DNA from: Planctomycetaceae bacterium
GTDB lineage: Bacteria; Planctomycetota; Planctomycetia; Pirellulales; Pirellulaceae
NCBI GenBank assembly: GCA_002724245.1
Contig: PBOG01000048.1
Location: 1-37,082 of the forward strand
DNA: 37,082 nucleotides
Reading direction: 5' to 3'
This document shows positions 1 through 7,735 of this stretch, one piece after another. The notes beneath the pieces are model-generated. The model saw only the letters and a list, made by a program, of their open reading frames with translations, made no database searches and had not been told where the DNA came from. Made by a program: the position numbers and the translations under genes. Position 1 is the stretch's first letter; the number at the start of each line of letters is the position of its first letter.

Positions 1-336
1 GGTGCCCGGAGTATTGGCCCAGCTGCGTGTCCCGGTTGAGTTGGGCGTAGTGCTGGGCAGGGTCTCTGCGGCTTCGTTGCGTCGCTCGCTGTTGGGTTGG
101 TAGGAGGTATCGGGGGCGGTTTCCCAGCTGCGTGTCCCGGTTGAGTTGGGCGTAGTGCTGGGCAGGGTCTCGGGGGAATCGTTGGATCGATTGTTGTCGC
201 GTTGGTAAGGGGTGCCCGGAGTATTGGCCCAGTTACCCGTCCCTGTACCGGGTGCCGCAGGGCCAGGCAATGTTTTCGCGGATGCGTTGTGTCGATTGCT
301 ATCGGGTTGGTAAGCGGTGTCGGGGCGGGCGTCCCA
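1..336 (-). repeat. Tandem 105-bp coding repeats (35 residues each)
   Basis: Three whole units and one partial unit have an exact 105-bp period. The Trp codon that opens each unit lies at 334-336, 229-231, 124-126 and 19-21. The bases around 18-66 and 123-171 are nearly identical, while the unit at 232-336 has diverged more. Shared residues are W, P5, T7, Y9, Q10, R15, N17 and TLP at 22-24. The repeat runs off the left edge, so copy number is unknown. Confidence 0.93.
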
Positions 337-1470
337 ACTCTCCGAGGCAGTTGTCTTCTGCAGAGCGATATCCGGTTGGACTCCGGTTGACGGCGCACGG
401 TAGGTTCGGGAAGGGGCGGTTTGATTCCTTGCGACGGGATTGCCTGCTGATCGGTCATGCCGCAGGGAGTTTTCATCGGTTTCGGCCGAGTATGCCGGGC
501 CGCCGGAATTGAGGCGTTTGGTTTCCGGCGGAACTGTCGTCGAAATGAACTTTTCGCCGTCGGTGTCGTCATCCCAGGATTGAAGTCGTTCACGGCTAGT
601 GGCTGGAGCGGCAGCAATGGATTCGCTGGCGCTGGCTGATGGCGGAGGAGCGTGATCGGCGTTGGTTGCTTGCGATTTCGGTAGCCTGCCGGCGATGGAG
701 TTTGTAGGTGGCCGCCGTAACGCGACGGCAGGCAGGAAAAGTCGACCTGTTTGGATGGCCTGGTTCCCAGCTTCATCTTCGATTGTGCCGCGTAGTACTA
801 GTGATCGTGACCTGGTTTCAGGCCACCAGAGCTTTTGGCCATTCCAGCGTTGTTTGACGGATGTGGCTGGTTGGCCAGGCGGAATGGGAATCCAGTTCGT
901 TTCACCCAATGGCTGGTACTGTAATTGAAACGAGGCTGTCTTCAGATGCGCATCGGAGATTTCCCAGGTGGTTTGAACCTGCCCGGATGGATTTACCATA
1001 GACGTCATCTTGAAAACAGGTCTGGTAGTGTCGATCACGACACGCAATTCAGGGCGTTGAGCTTCGCGTGTCGTCCCCTGCTCTTCCTCTTCCTGGTGCA
1101 GCGTACGGGAAGCGAACCAGAATTCGCCATCGTGGGGCGCACGAAATAGAAAGCGACGCGCGGCTGGGACCTTGCGATCGTAGAGTTTCCAGTGTGCCCC
1201 CTGGTCCGAAGAGACGTGCAGTTGTACTTCTCTGGCGTCAGTGGTCGTTTTAATATTAAAGGGGATCGGCAGGCGATGTTGTTGCCAGAAAATGAGCGGC
1301 GCCGTAGTCGCCAGTTTCTCTTGTTGCTTTCTGCCCGCCTGCTCTGCGCTGGTGCGATGGAAGGAACTTTGCGCTTCAGTCACGCTGTTGCTGTACTGGC
1401 CGACAGCGAGTCCGCTGTACAGAATGCCGAGTAAACTAGAGGCCAGCACGAACGTTTTGGAGGTAGACAT
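1..1470 (-). CDS. Secreted repeat-tailed protein, 5' part only (C-terminus off the left edge)
   Basis: An open frame of 490 codons runs from ATG at 1470 to base 1 with no stop, so the gene continues beyond the window. Residues 1-24 form a signal peptide (hydrophobic VLASSLLGILYSGLAVG). Residues 60-140 look like a beta-rich domain with VQLHVSSDQGAHWKLYDR and APHDGEFWFASRTL, phrases I associate with planctomycete surface proteins. A second Ig-like stretch follows at about 147-265, opening with PELRVVIDTTRP. From about residue 270 the protein is rich in Pro, Ser, Thr and Asn, and from residue 379 it becomes 35-residue tandem repeats. GGAGGT inside codons 2-4 is not a ribosome site; the leader shows only weak purine matches. 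The gene is divergent from the amidohydrolase-like gene. Function unknown; a cell-surface structural or adhesive role is inference. Confidence 0.8.
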   Translation of the reverse strand, partial: MSTSKTFVLASSLLGILYSGLAVGQYSNSVTEAQSSFHRTSAEQAGRKQQEKLATTAPLIFWQQHRLPIPFNIKTTTDAREVQLHVSSDQGAHWKLYDRKVPAARRFLFRAPHDGEFWFASRTLHQEEEEQGTTREAQRPELRVVIDTTRPVFKMTSMVNPSGQVQTTWEISDAHLKTASFQLQYQPLGETNWIPIPPGQPATSVKQRWNGQKLWWPETRSRSLVLRGTIEDEAGNQAIQTGRLFLPAVALRRPPTNSIAGRLPKSQATNADHAPPPSASASESIAAAPATSRERLQSWDDDTDGEKFISTTVPPETKRLNSGGPAYSAETDENSLRHDRSAGNPVARNQTAPSRTYRAPSTGVQPDIALQKTTASESWDARPDTAYQPDSNRHNASAKTLPGPAAPGTGTGNWANTPGTPYQRDNNRSNDSPETLPSTTPNSTGTRSWETAPDTSYQPNSERRNEAAETLPSTTPNSTGTRSWANTPGT

Positions 1471-1691
1471 GAGTCGATTCCGGAGAGTGAATTGTGCGCA
1501 GCGCATCACTGTCAAGTATCGTCGAGTAATTTGGATGGCTTGAAGGATGTTCGTTCACCAGGGGGACAGGACGGCAACGAGTCGCTGCCAGCCAGCGAGT
1601 TGATCCTCGGGGCCATAATTTGGAACGGTTATGTCGGTTTTTCGGATTGGGTGGTGGTGGGCTTCGCCAGCAACTGGAGGTCAAAGTCAAA

Positions 1692-2621
1692 ATGCGCCGC
1701 AGGGAATTTATCGAATACACAGCCAACGGGTTCGGGGCACTTGCTGTGCCGCAGCATGCCTGGTCAGCATTGCGAGAGGAGCCCGAACTGTCGATCGTCA
1801 ACGGAGCCGAGCATGCCTGGGTGTTGGACAATCCACGTTTCCCGATGAACGCGAGGTACTCAAATTGTCCCAACAGCCGTCCGCAGCGCAATTACTCGCG
1901 ACAACACTTGTTGGCTGAGATGAAAGTCCATGGTGTTGACAAGGTCGTCATCAGCCAGGTGTGTTACTACGGCACCGATAATTCGTACACGATCCACTGT
2001 GTGCGTACTGATCCTGAGCGATTTTCCGGAATCGGGTTGCTAGTTGGGTCCGGTTTGTACCGCCCAGACGATCCGCTGAATCCCATGCGTCTCGAGTCCC
2101 TTATGGAGGCCGGGTTGGCAGGGCTTCGCCTCAGTCCTATCTACGACCCGGAGACCACTTGGTTAAATGATCCCGTCAGCTATCCACTCTGGGAAAAGGC
2201 CCAGGACTTGGGGGCGGTGTTCAATATTTTTCTCAAACCGCACCAATTGGGTCAGGTGGCTGACATGGCCCGTCGATTTCCTGGAGTTAAAGTCGTCATC
2301 GATCATTTTGCGATGATCGACCTTGGTCGGCCGGACGAGGAGGGAATCGACCTTATTCTTGGCTTACAGCCATTGAGCAACGTCTATATACGGACATCGC
2401 TCCACAATCCCTCCAGGCAAGGATTGCCGTTTCGCGACATGTGGCCTTATCTGCGACGCGTCTACGACGTGTTTGGACCGCGCCGCATGATCTACGCTAA
2501 CTTTTATGAGTTACTGATCATCAAAGACTTGATCCCGTTTTTCAGTGCTGAGGATAAAGCCTGGATTCTGGGGGAAACAGCACGCGAGGCCTATTCGCTT
2601 TCTGGCACTGCTAGGCGGTGA
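1692..2621 (+). CDS. Tat-exported amidohydrolase-family (Amidohydro_2-like) protein with degenerate metal site
   Basis: 309 residues. The start at 1692 is chosen because GGAGG at 1676-1680 precedes it and the product opens with a twin-arginine leader (MRRREFIEYTANGFGALAV). The body matches the Amidohydrolase_2 TIM-barrel family: a strand ending EHAW near residue 40, GVDKVVISQV, GLAGLRLSP, a KPHQ histidine at 184, VIDHF with His205, and a late strand GPRRMIYANF. Family members usually have DxHxH at the first strand and Asp in a GSD/GTD motif on the last. Here the first reads NGAEHAW, keeping one His (41), and the last reads YANFYE with Phe271 where Asp is expected. It may be a non-catalytic or altered-chemistry member. 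Upstream is the divergent repeat protein; the convergent zinc-site membrane gene ends 12 bp downstream. Confidence 0.75.
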   Translation: MRRREFIEYTANGFGALAVPQHAWSALREEPELSIVNGAEHAWVLDNPRFPMNARYSNCPNSRPQRNYSRQHLLAEMKVHGVDKVVISQVCYYGTDNSYTIHCVRTDPERFSGIGLLVGSGLYRPDDPLNPMRLESLMEAGLAGLRLSPIYDPETTWLNDPVSYPLWEKAQDLGAVFNIFLKPHQLGQVADMARRFPGVKVVIDHFAMIDLGRPDEEGIDLILGLQPLSNVYIRTSLHNPSRQGLPFRDMWPYLRRVYDVFGPRRMIYANFYELLIIKDLIPFFSAEDKAWILGETAREAYSLSGTARR

Positions 2622-2633
2622 CTCACCGGCAGG

Positions 2634-3077
2634 TCAACCTTCGTTTGGGTTCTCGGCGGTGTTCAGGTCGCTGGCAGCTAGATCAGGACTGCATGGCATC
2701 CCCAGGAAGCCTTCGATCTCCTGGCCACACGCATCACATGAACTACGGGGTATTGGGGAATCCAGTTGTCTCCAGTGATGGTCGCAGACTTCCGAAGTAC
2801 GTTCTGCTTCCAGTCCGCAGTGGCGGCAAACCCGTCGGAATGTCGAACCGGGCCCATCTTCAAACTGGTGGTCACAGCCAGTGTTGAGGCGATCTCGATT
2901 GGCATGGGCCCGACGTGCTCTCCAGTCTGTGACCTCGGATTGCAGCGCAGCCAGTTCGTGTCCCAGACGCCAGTCGCGATAGACCTGGTAAACCGCACGA
3001 ATTACGAGCCAGACAAAATACCCTGTCAATGCCACCCCGGTACCCGCCAGAATCGAAAGCAGGATGATGTTCCGCAT
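2634..3077 (-). CDS. Small membrane protein with duplicated CxH-CxxC zinc-binding motif
   Basis: 147 residues. One N-terminal transmembrane helix (about residues 4-27, IILLSILAGTGVALTGYFVW) is followed by a basic helical stretch at 30-62 and a cytoplasmic-looking tail. The tail carries two potential zinc sites: Cys68-x-His70 with Cys84-x2-Cys87, and Cys98-x-His100 with Cys114-x2-Cys117. All four ligands recur at exactly 30 residues, so the domain is an internal duplication. The C-terminal 30 residues are acidic and look disordered. The ribosome site is weak (AGGA about 10 nt before the start). It is convergent with the amidohydrolase-like gene, 12 bp apart. I do not recognise a named family; zinc binding is inferred from ligand spacing alone. 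Confidence 0.72.
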   Translation of the reverse strand: MRNIILLSILAGTGVALTGYFVWLVIRAVYQVYRDWRLGHELAALQSEVTDWRARRAHANRDRLNTGCDHQFEDGPGSTFRRVCRHCGLEAERTSEVCDHHWRQLDSPIPRSSCDACGQEIEGFLGMPCSPDLAASDLNTAENPNEG

Positions 3078-3697
3078 GGGGGATAGGTCCTGGGGCAGGC
3101 TGATCGTATTGCCGAGCGTAGCCGTTCTGGCGTGTCATGGACGTTGCAAAGGATTCGGTCGTGCGGAGTGGCTGCCGGTTCGGTTCAACGTGGCCGGTCG
3201 CTTGTGCCTTGTGCTGGGATGACAGTGATCAGGCAAGAAACGTTGCGCCAGCGGCATTCTAGGGCGTCGCGGAAATCGAGCAAAGTGCGATTTTGACCGC
3301 CTGTTCTGTGGACCGGCAGGTCAGTAGGGCGTGTGGTGGGGATTGAGGTGGCTGTTGAGTTAACATCCGGGGCAGGTTCGACCTGACGCCTCTACAGACT
3401 TCCTTGTTTTTGCCGTGTGGCTGGGGGCCAAGGGAAGACACAGGCGCAGGTAAAGGCGGAACGCTTATGCGAAAGTTCTACGATTCGTTTATGTAATGCC
3501 GATATTATTCGGGCAAGGATTCCACAGCACACGGCGTCTTGGGGCCGGCGACACCACGGAAAGCTCGAGAGAGATCTCCAGGGAAGAGGCCCCAGTATTC
3601 GGTCAATGTTGACTACGAATGACTCTCCTGGAATCGTTGCGTTACCCCCCCCCTGGATGTACTGAAAAGTGGGATTGCCAGCGCCTGGGAAACGTCG

Positions 3698-3727
3698 TTG
3701 CGTGGTATTTGTGATCCAGCGTAAAAT
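3698..3727 (+). promoter_or_regulatory. Possible sigma70-type promoter of the first DUF1501 gene
   Basis: TTGCGT at 3698-3703 is followed after 18 nt by TAAAAT at 3722-3727. This would give a leader of about 130 nt. The -35 match is poor (three of six), so this rests mainly on the -10 box. Confidence 0.3.
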
Positions 3728-3813
3728 AGCGGCAGAGAATGGAAGTCGTCCCGTGGTGGGTACGACAGGCATTTGTTGCTTGTCTGTCGGCTCAAGTTGG
3801 CGGTGGTTGGTCC

Positions 3814-3830
3814 CGGGCCTCCCTGGCCCG
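3814..3830 (+). promoter_or_regulatory. GC-rich hairpin in the DUF1501 leader
   Basis: CGGGCC at 3814-3819 pairs with GGCCCG at 3825-3830 around a five-base loop. It ends 32 nt before the DUF1501 start codon. There is no U-tract, so it is not a normal terminator; it could affect translation or mRNA stability. Confidence 0.35.
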
Positions 3831-3862
3831 AGTTCGAATGACTCGCGATGGAGTGTCTGTAG

Positions 3863-5269
3863 ATGTTGACGATTAATGATGGAAGTCGCCAGCCAGATTG
3901 TCGTCGGACGCAAAGGCGAGAACTGTTACGTATTGGTACTCTGGGTTTGGCCGGGTTGAGTTTGCCACAATTGCTGGCAGCGCGGGCCAGTGGCTCCGAA
4001 TCTGCGGTACTGCGGGATAAATCCGTGGTCCTGCTGTTCTTGCAAGGAGGGCCATCCCACATTGAACTTTTTGATCCCAAGTTGACGGCACCTGCGGAAA
4101 TTCGCAGCATCACTGGCGAAGTCTCGACTCGGTTACCGGGTGTCACATTTGGAGGCACCTTTCCACGTCTCGCGAGTTTGGCGGATCGTTTGACCGTCGT
4201 ACGCTCGTACGCCTCTGGGAATTCGAGCCATACTTATGGCGCCGTTGCCAGTGGTGGCAACACGTTGCGTGCAGCGATGGGTGCGGTGTATGCGCGCGTA
4301 GCCGGTAGTAATGATTCACGGACCGGTATACCAGAAAATACCCTGGTGTTACCGGAAGCGGTTGCCGAGGGCTTGAAGTTAAAACGTAACTTTGAAACCC
4401 AGGCGTTGCCAACGTTGACGGACCCGGGAGCATTGGGAACGTCCTGCGCCGCTTTTGATCCGAGTGGCGGCGGCCCGCTGCAGGAGAGCATGCGACTCAG
4501 CATTGGTCGTGGTCGGTTGGATGATCGCAGGGCATTGCTCGGGCAGCTGGATCGTATTCGGCGTACTGCGGATGCCTCGGGTGCATTGCGTGGTCTTGAT
4601 CAATACCAGCAACAGGCTTTTGACATGATCGTGCGTGGGATTGCACGGGCATTCGATCTCAAACGCGAGGATCCAGAGACCGTTCGCCGTTACGACACGT
4701 CACAGGTGTTTCGTAATCAAGATATTCAACGGTACGGTGATATGCGACGATCGACGAATCTGCTGGGACGTCAGATGTTGCTCGCGCGCAGACTCTGTGA
4801 GGCCGGGTGTGGGTTTGTGACGGTATCGGATTGTGGCTGGGACATGCATGCCAACAACAACAGTCCCAAGAATATGCAAGGCATTTACCCCTTGGGTCAT
4901 CAAGTGGACCAGGCAGTGGCCGCATTTATCGAAGATCTTCATGCGCGTGGTTTGCAAGAGAAGATTTTGCTGGTGGTCACCGGAGAAATGGGACGAACGC
5001 CTCGGATCAACAACAACGGTGGTCGCGATCATTATGGCGCGTTGACAAGTTTGTTGTTTGCCGGAGGGGGCTTGAACATGGGGCAGGTCGTCGGGCAGTC
5101 CGATCGTCATGCGACCCGACCTGCGACCGAACGCTATGGACCTGCTAATCTGATGGCGACAATCATGCACACGTTGTTCGATGTCGGCGAACTTCGCTTG
5201 CAAACGGGTTTGCCGAATGAATTGATACGGACGATTGAGTCCGGTCGCCCGATTCCGGGTTTGTTGTAG
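3863..5269 (+). CDS. DUF1501 family protein, Tat-exported (orphan copy 1)
   Basis: 468 residues, usual length for the family. A twin-arginine leader covers residues 1-42 (RR at 18-19, then LLRIGTLGLAGLSLPQLLAA). DUF1501 features follow in order: VVLLFLQGGPSHIELFDPK near 55-73, RLPGVTFGGTFPRLASLADR, a YASGNSSHTYG segment, GWDMHANNN, and TGEMGRTPRINNNGGRDHYG near 374-393. The fold is related to the alkaline phosphatase/sulfatase superfamily, but the activity is unsettled. DUF1501 genes usually sit directly after a DUF1549/1553 gene; here none is adjacent, so this is an orphan. A PAL-like propeller gene follows 138 bp downstream on the same strand. The extracytoplasmic location is inferred from the leader. 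Confidence 0.9.
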   Translation: MLTINDGSRQPDCRRTQRRELLRIGTLGLAGLSLPQLLAARASGSESAVLRDKSVVLLFLQGGPSHIELFDPKLTAPAEIRSITGEVSTRLPGVTFGGTFPRLASLADRLTVVRSYASGNSSHTYGAVASGGNTLRAAMGAVYARVAGSNDSRTGIPENTLVLPEAVAEGLKLKRNFETQALPTLTDPGALGTSCAAFDPSGGGPLQESMRLSIGRGRLDDRRALLGQLDRIRRTADASGALRGLDQYQQQAFDMIVRGIARAFDLKREDPETVRRYDTSQVFRNQDIQRYGDMRRSTNLLGRQMLLARRLCEAGCGFVTVSDCGWDMHANNNSPKNMQGIYPLGHQVDQAVAAFIEDLHARGLQEKILLVVTGEMGRTPRINNNGGRDHYGALTSLLFAGGGLNMGQVVGQSDRHATRPATERYGPANLMATIMHTLFDVGELRLQTGLPNELIRTIESGRPIPGLL

Positions 5270-5407
5270 GGCTTCCCGGTCGCAGCGTGATCACGAGTTC
5301 GCCTTGCGTCAGCTGCGTTACAGTGCAGTTGCGACGTTGGTGTCCCGGCAGGTCAACCGGGAAGCGGTCCTGAAGAATGCTATTGGTGTGTGAAAGGGAG
5401 CTGCATG

Positions 5408-6406
5408 ATGAATCAAAGTCGTCCCCAGCCCGAAGACGTGGGACAAGGGGAGCATGTCTACCAGCCAATGGATGCGTGGCATCAAGTTCCCGCAGACATG
5501 TCCATGGGAGAGGCGGTCGGCATCGCGGTTGATTCACAGGACCAGGTATTTGTTTTCAATCGAGGCCAGCATCCGGTCATGGTGTTTGATGCGGATGGGA
5601 AGTACGTGCGATGCTGGGGGGAAGGTGAGTTTCGACGACCACACGGCATTCACATTGACTCTGACGACGTGTTGTACCTGACTGATGATCAAGGGCACTG
5701 TATCTACAAGTGCACGGCTGATGGTGAGCGACTGGTGACTTTCGGAAGTCCGGGCGTACCGAGTGACACTGGTGTTGTCGACGCGAACTATCGCACTCTC
5801 CAGCAGCCAGCGGGACCGTTTAACCTTCCTACGAATGTGGCTTTCTCTGCCCACGGTGAGATGTTTGTCAGCGATGGATACGGAAACTGTTGCGTCCACC
5901 GTTATTCAGCGGCCGGTGAACTTCAATTGTCGTGGGGGGAGCCCGGGTGCGAGGAGGGACAGTTTCACCTGCCGCATGGAATCGCTGTTGACAGTCGGGG
6001 TCGAGTGATCGTCGCCGATCGGGAGAATAGTCGCCTGCAGTTTTTCACGCCTGAGGGTGAATTTTGTGAACAATGGACCGATGTCGTACGACCCTGTAAT
6101 GTGTTTGTTACCGCAGACGGCAACCTGTTTGTTGCGGAAATGGGTTGGCATGCTGGAACATCAGAGCCTCGGCCAGACGAGGCTGGCGGCCGTGTCAGCG
6201 TGTTTTCCCCGGACGGTGTCTTGCTAAGCCGTTGGGGCGGCGGCTTGGATCCTTATGTGGCAGGTGACTTTATTGCACCGCATGACATCTGGGTGGATCG
6301 GCGGGGAAATGTGTACGTAGCAGAAGTGACACTTTCCGCGGGTGTCAGTCGTGGGTTGGTGACCGCGCGTTGTGCGACACTTCAGAAGTTCGTGCCGCGA
6401 CGTTGA
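5408..6406 (+). CDS. NHL six-bladed propeller resembling peptidyl-alpha-hydroxyglycine alpha-amidating lyase
   Basis: 332 residues. ATG at 5408 is preferred because GGGAG at 5396-5400 lies 7 nt upstream; ATG at 5405 is possible. The protein is a chain of NHL-type blades (GIAVDSQDQVFVFN, GIHIDSDDVLYLTD, NVAFSAHGEMFVSDGYGN, GIAVDSRGRVIVADREN, NVFVTADGNLFVAEMG, DIWVDRRGNVYVAE). In animal PAL three His bind zinc, and Tyr and Arg line the active site. Here His79 (PHGI), His190 (LPHGIAVD) and His292 (APHDIWVD) recur with similar spacing. Tyr158 lies in DGYGN, and Arg205 and Arg209 lie in DRENSR. No signal peptide is seen, so it is probably cytoplasmic, unlike animal PAL. The acetamidase gene follows 310 bp downstream. 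Lyase activity is a hypothesis; related propellers may only bind ligands. Confidence 0.82.
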   Translation: MNQSRPQPEDVGQGEHVYQPMDAWHQVPADMSMGEAVGIAVDSQDQVFVFNRGQHPVMVFDADGKYVRCWGEGEFRRPHGIHIDSDDVLYLTDDQGHCIYKCTADGERLVTFGSPGVPSDTGVVDANYRTLQQPAGPFNLPTNVAFSAHGEMFVSDGYGNCCVHRYSAAGELQLSWGEPGCEEGQFHLPHGIAVDSRGRVIVADRENSRLQFFTPEGEFCEQWTDVVRPCNVFVTADGNLFVAEMGWHAGTSEPRPDEAGGRVSVFSPDGVLLSRWGGGLDPYVAGDFIAPHDIWVDRRGNVYVAEVTLSAGVSRGLVTARCATLQKFVPRR

Positions 6407-6716
6407 CCCGCTTTGCGGTTTCTCGCCGTACCGATTGCTCGTGTGCGGGAGACGCAGTACGATCGTTTTGGTTGCTCTGCCAGCACTTCTGCGCGGGTAG
6501 GTTCATTGGTTTGAGAATCACTGCGAGCTGGCATGGGCAGGTGCGGATTGCTGGTGAATGTCCGTTTCTCAGCGCGATGTTTTCGTGACCGTTCCTGTCA
6601 GGTAACCGTCCTGCCCTTCAAGGGCTACGCTGCGAATTGTAAGCCGACTACGGGTGTGGCAGGTTCGGCCCGACGGCCTGTCGATTGGATCGTGGATTTC
6701 TACTGGAGGCTACGCG
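6407..6716. other. 310-bp intergenic region, no gene seen
   Basis: The stretch separates the propeller gene from the acetamidase gene. Short frames here lack ribosome sites and family resemblance. I see no strong hairpin or terminator. GGAGG at 6705-6709 at its end is the acetamidase ribosome site. Confidence 0.55.
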
Positions 6717-7628
6717 ATGGAACACCGATTTGTCCCTGCGACGTATTATCGATCTTTGGGGCCGCACCCAGCGGCGTTGCATGTCGCTGCTGGTGATACG
6801 GTGATCACTTCCACGGTGGATGCCAGGGGATACGATCTAAATCGCGAACAAGCCACGCCTCGCGGCAACCCTCAGACGGGACCTTTCTATGTTGAGGGAG
6901 CTGAGCCAGGGGATACGCTGGTCGTGCAATTGGATAAGGTGCAGCCGAACCGCCGTTATGGATGGTGTGGGTCGTCGGTGGCCCCGAATGTCGTTGATCC
7001 CGCGTATGTTCGTGAGTTACCCGAAGCTCCGCTTGCCGAGTGGGATATTGATACGCAAGCAGGAACCGCGACGCTCTTATCGCCTCAGTCGAATCTAGGC
7101 GACCTGGTGTTGCCACTGGATCCGATGATCGGCTGCTTTGGAGTTGCGGCGCGAGGTGGACAGGCAATCTCAACTGCGACCTCTGCCGAGCACGGTGGTA
7201 ACATGGACTACCGAGGTTTTGTCGCCGGTACGACGGTCTATTTCCCGATCTTTGAGCCCGGTGCGCTGTTCTTTCTGGGGGATGGGCATGCGGTTCAGGG
7301 TGACGGTGAGATCGTCGGGTCGGGAATTGAGATTTCAATGGATGTCCAGGTAACGTTAGATGTGCAAAAAGGCCGGGAGATCGGTTGGCCACGTGGTGAG
7401 AATGATGACTGGATATTCACCGCAGGTAACGCGCGTCCGCTCGATCAGGCAACGCAACACGCGACCACGGAAATGTTGAAATGGCTGCAACAGGATTACG
7501 GCTTGGATCCGTTGGCCGCGAACCTGCTGATGGCGCAATGCGTGCGTTATGATCTGGGCAATGTGTTTGATCCGGCCTACACCATGGTCTGCAAACTCAA
7601 CAAGCAATGGCTCCCGACACGTACTTGA
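6717..7628 (+). CDS. Acetamidase/formamidase family amide hydrolase
   Basis: 303 residues. The start at 6717 is fixed by GGAGG at 6705-6709, 7 nt upstream; an earlier ATG at 6654 has no such site. The family (FmdA/AmdA) hydrolyses short aliphatic amides to the carboxylate and ammonia in the cytoplasm. Diagnostic stretches are NPQTGPFYVEGAEPGDTL near 50-67, LPLDPMIGCFGVA, AEHGGNMDYRGF near 158-169, LFFLGDGHAVQGDGEI near 183-198, and a C-terminal AANLLMAQCVRYDLGNVFDPAYT. The length matches the shorter bacterial members. It lies between a PAL-like propeller, whose expected product is an amide, and a PLP lyase, all on the same strand. The true substrate is unknown. Confidence 0.92.
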   Translation: MEHRFVPATYYRSLGPHPAALHVAAGDTVITSTVDARGYDLNREQATPRGNPQTGPFYVEGAEPGDTLVVQLDKVQPNRRYGWCGSSVAPNVVDPAYVRELPEAPLAEWDIDTQAGTATLLSPQSNLGDLVLPLDPMIGCFGVAARGGQAISTATSAEHGGNMDYRGFVAGTTVYFPIFEPGALFFLGDGHAVQGDGEIVGSGIEISMDVQVTLDVQKGREIGWPRGENDDWIFTAGNARPLDQATQHATTEMLKWLQQDYGLDPLAANLLMAQCVRYDLGNVFDPAYTMVCKLNKQWLPTRT

Positions 7629-7735
7629 TGGCTGCGTGGGTTTGTTCCGCTTGATGGTGGATGGCGTGCACAATTGGTGTCGGATGGCTCATGGTTGAGT
7701 AGTTGCCCCGGTAGTTCGATTGGAAGCATGCGAAG

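Larger units (their letters stand above)
3078..3862. other. 785-bp intergenic region without a credible gene
   Basis: The region lies between the divergent zinc-site membrane gene and the first DUF1501 gene. Open frames here, including one on the minus strand at 3392-3913, have the composition of non-coding translation, lack ribosome sites and run into the DUF1501 gene. I see a run of nine C near 3646-3654, a possible promoter and a hairpin before DUF1501. Nothing else stands out. Confidence 0.6.

Noticed and set aside
1436-1891. Minus-strand frame of 151 codons over the divergent leader
   Set aside because: It overlaps both flanking genes' starts, which have signal peptides and family matches.
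3392-3913. Minus-strand open frame of 173 codons upstream of and into DUF1501
   Set aside because: No ribosome site, no family resemblance, and it overlaps the start of a well-supported gene.
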